From: CAYOBW01 sp964402115
GTDB taxonomy: Bacteria > Verrucomicrobiota > Kiritimatiellia > UBA8416 > CAYOBW01
DNA length: 11,230 nucleotides
Reading direction: 5' to 3'
Assembly (NCBI GenBank): GCA_964402115.1
Contig: CAYOBW010000232.1
Location: forward strand, 1 to 11,230
Of this stretch, positions 6,112-11,230 are shown one piece after another. The position numbers and the translations under genes are program-made. Every line of letters starts with the position of its first letter. Position 1 is the stretch's first letter. The notes below the pieces were generated by a model. The model did not search any database, was not told where the DNA came from, and was given only the letters and a program-made list of their open reading frames with translations.

Positions 6112-7464
6112 ATGAGACAGTTTTGGCCCCGTCTGCTGCTTGCCGGCTTGCTGTACGTTCCGACAGCGGCGCTGGCCGAGACCAGTCTGCCACAGCTGCA
6201 GACCACGTACGCGCAGAGTCTGGCCGACGCGCAGAATGAAGCCGCGCAGGCCAGGCAGGCATGGCCTGACAGGTACACGGCCAAGCTGGAAGAGGTACTG
6301 AAGCAGTTGCAGCAGGCCGGCGATCTCGATGGCGTGCTGGCTGTCAGGAAGGAACTGGATCGGTTCAAACAGGAGGGGAGCATCCCGGATAGCTCACCCG
6401 CCGACACCCTGGCAACCGTGAGGAGCCTGCAAGCCGTCGCCCGGGCGGCGGCGGGGCGGGTGGAGACAGACGCGGCCCGGAAGATCGTCACGCTGACCGG
6501 CCAGTACATCAAGGCGTTGGAGAAGCTGCAGGCCACCCTCACCACCAAGGGCAGCCTGGAAGACGCCCTGAGCGTGCGCGAGGAGATTCAGCGGGTGAAG
6601 TCGGACGCCGCCGTCACCGCAGCCCAGTTCGCCCTTTCGGACGCGGAGAGCAGACAGCCCAAGGCGGCGCCAGCCGAAGCCGGACCAGCCGACACCCAGG
6701 CCGCGAAGCCGGAGGGCGAAGCGCGCCCGGATGTGGCCCGCCTGAAGCGCATTCCCGAGGCTTTGCGCGAGGGCGTAGCGCTCTATTACCCCTTCGACAC
6801 GGACGAGCGGCTGACCGTCACCGACGCCAGCGGCCACAAGCACGCCGGGCGCCTCAGCGGGGTGAAGTGGACCGCAAAGAGCGGCGTCGAGGGGGGGGTC
6901 ACGTTCGACGGGCGCACGGACGCCATCACGATACCCGATAGCAAGGACTGGGATTTCACGGCCGACGACAACTGGACGTTCGCCTGCTTCGTCCAGCCCG
7001 CCGTCAAGCTGGAGGATGCCTGCCTCTACGGCCGCACCACCGAGAAGCGCACCCCGCGCGGGGGCGACAACTACCTCGGCTACCAGACGGGCGGAGACGC
7101 GGAGGGGCTCGTCTGGGGCGCCGTCAACGGCGGCTGGAAGACGGGCGTCAGACTCCATGCGGACGTGTGGCAGCACGTGGCGGTCGTGTACGCCGCGGCA
7201 GAGAAGAAAGCCTATGTCTACATCAACGGGCGCGAACGCGCGCAGACGTACGTGAAGAGCGTGGGGACCTCCTCCGGTCCGATCAGGCTCGGCGGCGAAG
7301 CCGGCTCGGGGTTCTTCAAGGGGGGCATGGANNNNNNNNNNNNNNNNNNNNNNNNNNNNNNNNNNNNNNNNNNNNNNNNNNNNNNNNNNNNNNNNNNNNN
7401 NNNNNNNNNNNNNNNNNNNNNNNNNNNNNNNGGCGGCGGAGGCCGCGGGGGCGGCAAACGGTAG
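6112..7464 (+). CDS. Secreted LamG-domain protein with helical-repeat stalk (interrupted by assembly gap)
   Basis: The ATG follows GGGAG by a few bases. Residues 1-22 are a signal peptide (MRQFWPRLLLAGLLYVPTAALA, likely cut after Ala22). Residues about 30-88 and 125-165 are alpha-helical and contain two similar units: GDLDGVLAVRKELDRF (70-85) and GSLEDALSVREEIQRV (147-162). An Ala/Pro/Glu-rich linker (180-205) leads to a concanavalin-like LamG/laminin-G domain from about 220: ALYYPFD, VTFDGRTDAITIP, WTFACFVQP, WQHVAVVYAAAEKKAYVYINGR and GPIRLGGE. The readable part stops at residue 406 (FFKGGM plus GA), where family members continue with a D-D/E-V strand. Frame 1 after the gap gives GGGGRGGGKR and a stop at 7464; this matches only if the true gap length keeps the frame. 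It is probably extracytoplasmic and binds a glycan or protein surface. No catalytic residues were identified. It is divergent from the aroF operon. Confidence 0.82.
   Translation: MRQFWPRLLLAGLLYVPTAALAETSLPQLQTTYAQSLADAQNEAAQARQAWPDRYTAKLEEVLKQLQQAGDLDGVLAVRKELDRFKQEGSIPDSSPADTLATVRSLQAVARAAAGRVETDAARKIVTLTGQYIKALEKLQATLTTKGSLEDALSVREEIQRVKSDAAVTAAQFALSDAESRQPKAAPAEAGPADTQAAKPEGEARPDVARLKRIPEALREGVALYYPFDTDERLTVTDASGHKHAGRLSGVKWTAKSGVEGGVTFDGRTDAITIPDSKDWDFTADDNWTFACFVQPAVKLEDACLYGRTTEKRTPRGGDNYLGYQTGGDAEGLVWGAVNGGWKTGVRLHADVWQHVAVVYAAAEKKAYVYINGRERAQTYVKSVGTSSGPIRLGGEAGSGFFKGGMXXXXXXXXXXXXXXXXXXXXXXXXXXXXXXXXXXGGGGRGGGKR
7332..7431. other. Assembly gap (100 N)
   Basis: A placeholder gap of unknown true length inside the end of the LamG gene. 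The sequence after it (7432-7460) is almost pure GGC/GGG-type codons, the sort of low-complexity DNA that breaks assemblies. Confidence 0.97.
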
Positions 7465-7728
7465 TCCGGCAGACCTTCCACCCCGCGTCGGTTCAACCGC
7501 CCACGGCCTTGCACAGCAGGGTGACCAGAAGCCCCGGCAGGAAGCCGGCCGTCCCCGCCGTTAGCGCCCTCCCCCCTTGCGTTGCTGAGGCGTGACTGCC
7601 GCTCGCGGCGGCCGGTCGCCGGGATCCGACCTGTAACCAGCGGGCCGGCCGCCACGTATGGCAGGGTGAGACGACTTCCATCGCGGGGCGGACTGCGCTC
7701 GCGTTGCACCCGGGATTCCGGCACGCTC
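7465..7728. other. Intergenic region between LamG and beta-helix genes
   Basis: No supported gene. A TTG-initiated plus-strand frame extends the beta-helix gene backwards from 7582, but it is Arg-rich and lacks a signal peptide at its start. A short CCGGC/GCCGG hairpin (7534-7548) has no T tract. I found no convincing promoter for the gene at 7729. Confidence 0.5.
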
Positions 7729-9600
7729 ATGACCATGGCTGGACGACAGACACATCGACGTTCCGCGCGCGGGCCGGCCCTGGCGCTCGTCCTCGCGCTC
7801 GGGGGCGCGGCGGCAGGTGCAACGGAGACCGCCCCCACTCTCGACCTTGTCGTGTCCACAACGCGGGCCGGGGGTGCGGGATCCCTGGACGCCGCGCTCC
7901 GGCAAGCCAACGCGGCCAGCGGCCCGGTGCGCGTCGTGTTCGCGATTCCACCCGCCGATGCGGGGTTTGACGTTCGGACGGGCACGTGGACCGTGCGCCT
8001 CGCTACGCCGTTGCCGCCCCTGACACGCAGTCGCGTGATGCTGGATGCGGCCACGCAACCAGTCGCGCGCGGCGCCGACGCGGGCCGCCCGCGCCTCGCC
8101 CTGGCAGCCGCGCGACCGGGCCTGGAGCAAGCCATCACCATCGCGTCCGCCGACAACACGATCCGCGGCTTCGCCGTGGGCGGCTTCAAGTACGGCATCG
8201 TGCTTTACGGGCCCGGCGCAAGCGGGAACACCGTCGAAGGGAACTACATCGGCCTGTCGCCGGCAGGCGACGTGCCGCAGCCCAACGAGACCGGCATCAT
8301 CGTGGTCGAGGGTGCGCACGGCAACGCGCTGGTCCGCAACGTCGTCTCCGGCAACACCCGCATCGGCATCTACATCGGGGGAAGCGACTCGACGCGAAAC
8401 CGGATCCTGGGCAATTGCATCGGGTGCGATCCCACCGGCAGCCGGCGCGTACCCAACGCCATCGGCATCATGATCGCCCGCGCGGCCGGAAACGTCATCG
8501 GCGAACCGGACAGCGGCAACGTGGTGTCCGGCAACGCTGACATCGGGATTCTGCTCGCCGGCAAGGGAACCGAGCGCAACGCCATTCTCGGCAACCGCAT
8601 CGGCACGGATCGCGCCGGCGCGCGGCCCGTTTTCAACAACATCGGCGTCGTCGTCAAGAGCCTTGCCAACCGCAACAGCGTCGGCGGCGCCGGCCGCGAC
8701 GAGGGCAATACCATCTCCGGGAACATCGAGATCGGCCTGTACATCGAGGCGGCGGACGGCAACCGCATTCTCGGCAACCGCATCGGCACCGACGCAGCGG
8801 GGCGCCGCGTCGTTCGGGAGGGCGAGGTCGTCCAAGGCAACGGCGTGGAGTTCAACACCGTCGCCAAAGACAACGTCCTGGGGGGACTCGCGCCGGGCGA
8901 ACGCAATGTCATCTCCGGCCACAAGGTCTATGGCGTCGTCTACTACGGCCACTGCGCCCGCAACGCCACCGTCGGCAACTACATCGGCACCGACGCGAGC
9001 GGGCGCAGCCCCCTGCCCAACGCCACCGGCATTTGCGTGGATTGCGCCTCGCACCACAACGACATCGCGGACAACGTCATCTCCGGCAACCTGAGCTACG
9101 GCCTGTTCTTCGTGACGCGCGGCACCGAGTACAACACGCTCCGGGGCAACCGCATCGGCACCGACGCGGACGGCAGCGCCGCGGTGCCGAACGATATCGG
9201 CGTGGTGATCGGCACCGGCGCCTCGCGCAACCGCGTCGGCGGCACGGACCGCGCCGACCGGAACATCATCTCGGGTAACCGGCAGGCCGGCATCATGATC
9301 ACCAACCGCCTGACGGAGGAGAACGTCGTCGAGGGCAATGTCATCGGCGCGGACGCCCGCGGCACGACGCCGCTCCCCAACCGGCGGGGCGTCATCGTCT
9401 CGACCTACCCGCGGCGCAACCGGGTGGAAGACAACGTCATCACGGGCAACACGGACGTGGCGGTCGTCCTCTGCGAACAAGCCGCCTCGAATACCGTGGC
9501 CCACAACGTCATCGGGGGTTCGCCCGCGCTCGTCGTGCAGGACCGGGCCGGGGCCGGGAACGTCGTCGCCGACAACCCCGGCAGGGGGGCCGCGCCATGA
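7729..9600 (+). CDS. Secreted right-handed parallel beta-helix protein, copy A
   Basis: The 623-residue protein begins with a basic signal peptide (MTMAGRQTHRRSARG, hydrophobic ALALVLALGG, cleavage near AAAGA at about residue 31). The N-terminal domain (about 38-140) has the STTRAGGAGSLDAALRQAN and VVFAIP motifs of beta-helix proteins that open with a 'TLREA'-like segment. From residue about 145 the chain is a ladder of G-N-x-I-G-T-D and V-I-S-G-N turns, seven units of 57 to 67 residues, typical of a pectate-lyase-like solenoid with Asn ladders. I see no recognisable catalytic triad or polysaccharide-lyase motif, so carbohydrate binding or structure is as likely as enzyme activity. Start choice: ATG 7729, or 7735 two codons on, places the signal peptide at the N-terminus; the longer TTG frame from 7582 does not. 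Its stop overlaps the start of copy B, which is clearly paralogous. Confidence 0.87.
   Translation: MTMAGRQTHRRSARGPALALVLALGGAAAGATETAPTLDLVVSTTRAGGAGSLDAALRQANAASGPVRVVFAIPPADAGFDVRTGTWTVRLATPLPPLTRSRVMLDAATQPVARGADAGRPRLALAAARPGLEQAITIASADNTIRGFAVGGFKYGIVLYGPGASGNTVEGNYIGLSPAGDVPQPNETGIIVVEGAHGNALVRNVVSGNTRIGIYIGGSDSTRNRILGNCIGCDPTGSRRVPNAIGIMIARAAGNVIGEPDSGNVVSGNADIGILLAGKGTERNAILGNRIGTDRAGARPVFNNIGVVVKSLANRNSVGGAGRDEGNTISGNIEIGLYIEAADGNRILGNRIGTDAAGRRVVREGEVVQGNGVEFNTVAKDNVLGGLAPGERNVISGHKVYGVVYYGHCARNATVGNYIGTDASGRSPLPNATGICVDCASHHNDIADNVISGNLSYGLFFVTRGTEYNTLRGNRIGTDADGSAAVPNDIGVVIGTGASRNRVGGTDRADRNIISGNRQAGIMITNRLTEENVVEGNVIGADARGTTPLPNRRGVIVSTYPRRNRVEDNVITGNTDVAVVLCEQAASNTVAHNVIGGSPALVVQDRAGAGNVVADNPGRGAAP
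8239..9363 (+). repeat. Seven GNxIGTD beta-helix repeat units in copy A
   Basis: The G-N-x-I-G motif recurs with first bases at 8239, 8410, 8590, 8773, 8974, 9145 and 9334, spacings of 171, 180, 183, 201, 171 and 189 bp. All spacings are multiples of 3. The 201-bp unit carries an insertion around RRVVREGEVVQGNG. Similar codons recur (ggcaaccgcatcggcacc-like), making it a coding repeat. Confidence 0.85.
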
Positions 9601-11054
9601 GCAACCTGTGCTCAGCCTGCGCCCTCCTGCTGCTGCCGTGGGCCTGCCTGGCCGCGACCCCGGCCACTTTCACCGTCACGACAACCCGCGATGCCGGCCC
9701 CGGCTCGCTGCGCGAGGCCCTGGTTACCGTCAACCAGCGGGGCGGCCCCGCCACCATCGTTTTCAGCATCCCGCGGACAGACCCCGGCTTCGCCGCCGGT
9801 GCGGGGACCTGGACGATCACGTTTCTCGACACACCGCCGCCGCTTACAGCCTCGCACGTCGTCATCGACGGCGCCAGCCAGGCGGTCAGCCAGGGCGACA
9901 CCAACCCGCGCGGGCCCGAAGTTGTCCTCTGCGGCAACCGCCACAGCGTGGAGCACGCCTTCTGCCTGCTCGACACGGCGCACTGCACCATCCGGGGCTT
10001 CGTCATCGGCCAGTTCCTCTACGGGATCCAGGTCTATGGTCCCGGCGCCCATGCCAACCGCATCGTCGGCAACTACCTCGGCATCGACGCCGGCGGAGCC
10101 GCCCCGTTCGGCAACTACAACGGGGTGGAGTTCATCAGCGGCGCGCACAGCAACGTGGTCGGCGGCGCGAGCGCCGCGGACGGCAACCTGATCTCCGGCA
10201 ACGAACACATCGGCGTGAAGTTCAGTGACGCGCACGACAACGTCGTCCTCGGCAACCGCATCGGCGTCGACCGCGCCGCCGCGCGGGCCGTGCCCAACTA
10301 CGACGGTATCTGCGTCGAAGGCCGCGCGCGGGCGAACCGCATCGGCGGCGCGCAGCCCGGCGAACGGAACATCATTTCGGGCAACGTCGCGTATGGGGTC
10401 GATCTCTTCGGCTGGGGCGTCAGCAACAACCTGGTCCTCGGCAACTACATCGGCGCCGACCTGACGGGAACGCGCGCCGTGCCGAACACCTACGGCGTGC
10501 TCTTCGACGACCGCGCCAGCGGCAACACGCTCGGCGGCTTCGGCGCCGGCGAGTGGAACCTGATCTCGGGCAACACGGCCTTCGGGGCCTACTGCTACAA
10601 CAACGGCACCCGCGCCAATCGCATCCTCGGCAACCGCATCGGGACCGACGCCTCCGGCGCCTGCGCCCTTCCCAACGAGACGGGCGTGCATATCGACGGC
10701 GGAACGGTGGAGAACGTCGTGGACGGCAATCTCATCTCCGGCAACCTCGTCGCCGGCATCACGCTCTTCGCCTCGTACACCGACCGGAACCGGATCGTGC
10801 GCAACCGCATCGGCGTGGACCTCACCGGCCGGCGCCCGCTGGGCAACGGCGCCGACGGCGTCCGCATCGCCTTCGGTCCCGCAGGGAACACGATCGGCGG
10901 CGACCCCGCCGAAGCCAACACGATCGCCCACAACGGCGGCTATGGCATCATGATCGAATCCGGGGCCGAGAACCGCATCTCCGGCAACGCCGTCCACGAC
11001 AACGCGCGAGGGGACATCCAGGGCCCGGCGTGGCCCCGCGGCGAACGGCGGTGA
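9597..11054 (+). CDS. Secreted right-handed parallel beta-helix protein, copy B
   Basis: The 485-residue protein starts at the ATG within ATGA at 9597-9600, overlapping the stop of copy A, with AGGGGGG 7 nt upstream; this suggests translational coupling. Residues 1-20 are a signal peptide (MSNLCSACALLLLPWACLAA). PWAC lacks Leu/Val/Ile at -3, so I do not call it a lipoprotein. The N-terminal domain parallels copy A (TVTTTRDAGPGSLREAL; IVFSIPRTDPGF; GTWTI; PPLTASHVVIDGASQ). Five GN/RN-x-I/L-G units and LISGN turns follow, ending in NRISGNAVHDNARGDIQGP. The protein is shorter than copy A by about two units. It is probably extracytoplasmic and carbohydrate-associated, but I see no catalytic motif. 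The pair looks like a tandem duplication that has diverged. Confidence 0.88.
   Translation: MSNLCSACALLLLPWACLAATPATFTVTTTRDAGPGSLREALVTVNQRGGPATIVFSIPRTDPGFAAGAGTWTITFLDTPPPLTASHVVIDGASQAVSQGDTNPRGPEVVLCGNRHSVEHAFCLLDTAHCTIRGFVIGQFLYGIQVYGPGAHANRIVGNYLGIDAGGAAPFGNYNGVEFISGAHSNVVGGASAADGNLISGNEHIGVKFSDAHDNVVLGNRIGVDRAAARAVPNYDGICVEGRARANRIGGAQPGERNIISGNVAYGVDLFGWGVSNNLVLGNYIGADLTGTRAVPNTYGVLFDDRASGNTLGGFGAGEWNLISGNTAFGAYCYNNGTRANRILGNRIGTDASGACALPNETGVHIDGGTVENVVDGNLISGNLVAGITLFASYTDRNRIVRNRIGVDLTGRRPLGNGADGVRIAFGPAGNTIGGDPAEANTIAHNGGYGIMIESGAENRISGNAVHDNARGDIQGPAWPRGERR
10068..10829 (+). repeat. Five GNxIGxD beta-helix repeat units in copy B
   Basis: Motif starts at 10068, 10251, 10440, 10629 and 10800 (spacings 183, 189, 189 and 171 bp), the same register as copy A. 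The last has R in place of G (RNRIGVD). Unit number and spacing differ from copy A. Confidence 0.82.
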
Positions 11055-11071
11055 CGCGGTGGTGAAACGCC

Positions 11072-11100
11072 TTGCGGGCCTGTTGGGCCGGGGCTAGACT
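11072..11100 (+). promoter_or_regulatory. Candidate sigma70-type promoter for the right-edge gene
   Basis: TTGCGG (11072-11077) and TAGACT (11095-11100) are 17 bp apart, the optimal spacing, and lie between the stop of copy B (11054) and the next ATG (11133). A purine-rich AGGAAAGGA (11111-11119) follows, 13 nt before that ATG. This suggests the next gene has its own transcript, though read-through from copy B is possible. Confidence 0.4.
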
Positions 11101-11132
11101 CGCCGGCTAGAGGAAAGGAACCGGGGGCGCCG

Positions 11133-11230
11133 ATGAGAAGACTCGCCAGGATCTGCATTCCGCTCCTGCTCCTGCTCGGCTCGTTGCCGATCCTGAACCT
11201 GGCACTGTTCCACGCGTGGGCCGCGGGGGG
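11133..11230 (+). CDS. Start of an exported or membrane protein (truncated by the window edge)
   Basis: From the ATG at 11133, 32 codons are open to the edge. They encode a basic start (MRRLARI) and a long hydrophobic core (CIPLLLLLGSLPILNLALF) ending near HAWAAGG. This is a signal peptide or N-terminal membrane anchor. The mature protein is outside the window, so no function can be given. It is co-directional with the beta-helix pair, 78 bp downstream of copy B, so it may belong to the same surface-protein cluster. Confidence 0.65.
   Translation, partial: MRRLARICIPLLLLLGSLPILNLALFHAWAAG

Noticed and set aside
4316..6115. Plus-strand 599-residue open frame
   Set aside because: It is antisense to aroF and mini-CyuA, both of which have clear family motifs; the frame is His/Arg/Gln-rich without domains.
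7534..7548. CCGGC/GCCGG hairpin as a terminator of the LamG gene
   Set aside because: A 5-bp stem in very GC-rich DNA with no T tract is expected by chance.
7493..7681. Minus-strand 62-residue frame ending in a hydrophobic segment (GFLPGLLVTLLCKAVGG)
   Set aside because: The tail resembles a membrane helix, but there is no ribosome binding site, no recognisable family and no supporting neighbour on that strand.
7218..8198. Minus-strand 326-residue frame spanning the second gap
   Set aside because: It crosses N bases, overlaps two real genes in antisense, and is Arg/Ala/Pro-rich without motifs.
7561..9504. Minus-strand 647-residue open frame
   Set aside because: It is the complement of the repetitive beta-helix copy A. 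Its VGADAVA/DDV repeats mirror the GNRIGTD repeats, and it has no ribosome binding site or signal peptide.
9612..10997. Minus-strand 461-residue open frame
   Set aside because: It is the complement of beta-helix copy B, for the same reasons of mirrored repeat composition.

Overview
The window is about 11.2 kb of very GC-rich bacterial DNA from a draft scaffold: two runs of exactly 100 N (3458-3557, 7332-7431) mark gaps of unknown size. No RNA gene, CRISPR array, transposase or phage gene was seen. The protein types suggest the Planctomycetota-Verrucomicrobiota-Chlamydiota (PVC) group, perhaps Verrucomicrobiota, Kiritimatiellota or Lentisphaerota. These types are a secreted autotransporter-type beta-strand-repeat protein with a calcium-loop tail, a LamG protein with an alpha-helical 'GDLDGALAVR'-type stalk, repeat-rich beta-helix proteins, and a Bacteroides-like DAHP synthase/chorismate mutase fusion. 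This placement is inference from protein style; there is no marker gene.

Left part (1-4150, minus strand). A secreted protein of more than 1146 residues fills 3440 to the window edge. It has a signal peptide, beta-strand repeats and a complete SGNH/GDSL hydrolase domain set between the repeats. It lies downstream of, and on the same strand as, a 195-residue regulator with two winged-helix domains, across the first gap. Two near-identical 24-bp palindromes (4156-4179 and 4363-4386) lie upstream of the regulator, the first only 5 bp from its start codon. Together they look like an autoregulated switch for a surface or secreted enzyme.

Middle part (4517-5911, minus strand). A bifunctional DAHP synthase/chorismate mutase is preceded by an 89-residue protein. 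That small protein looks like the CyuA/UPF0597 (serine dehydratase alpha-like) family with its whole middle removed. The two genes are 30 bp apart and probably share a promoter at 5941-5970. A LamG-domain secreted protein diverges from them at 6112 and runs into the second gap.

Right part (7729-11230, plus strand). Two paralogous secreted right-handed beta-helix proteins overlap by ATGA (stop of one, start of the next), so they are probably translationally coupled. The start of another exported protein, with its own promoter-like sequence, runs off the right edge.

The window is therefore mostly cell-envelope or secreted proteins around one small shikimate-pathway operon. The most interesting points are the embedded SGNH enzyme, the paired palindromes next to a double winged-helix regulator, and the 'mini-CyuA' in front of the DAHP synthase fusion.
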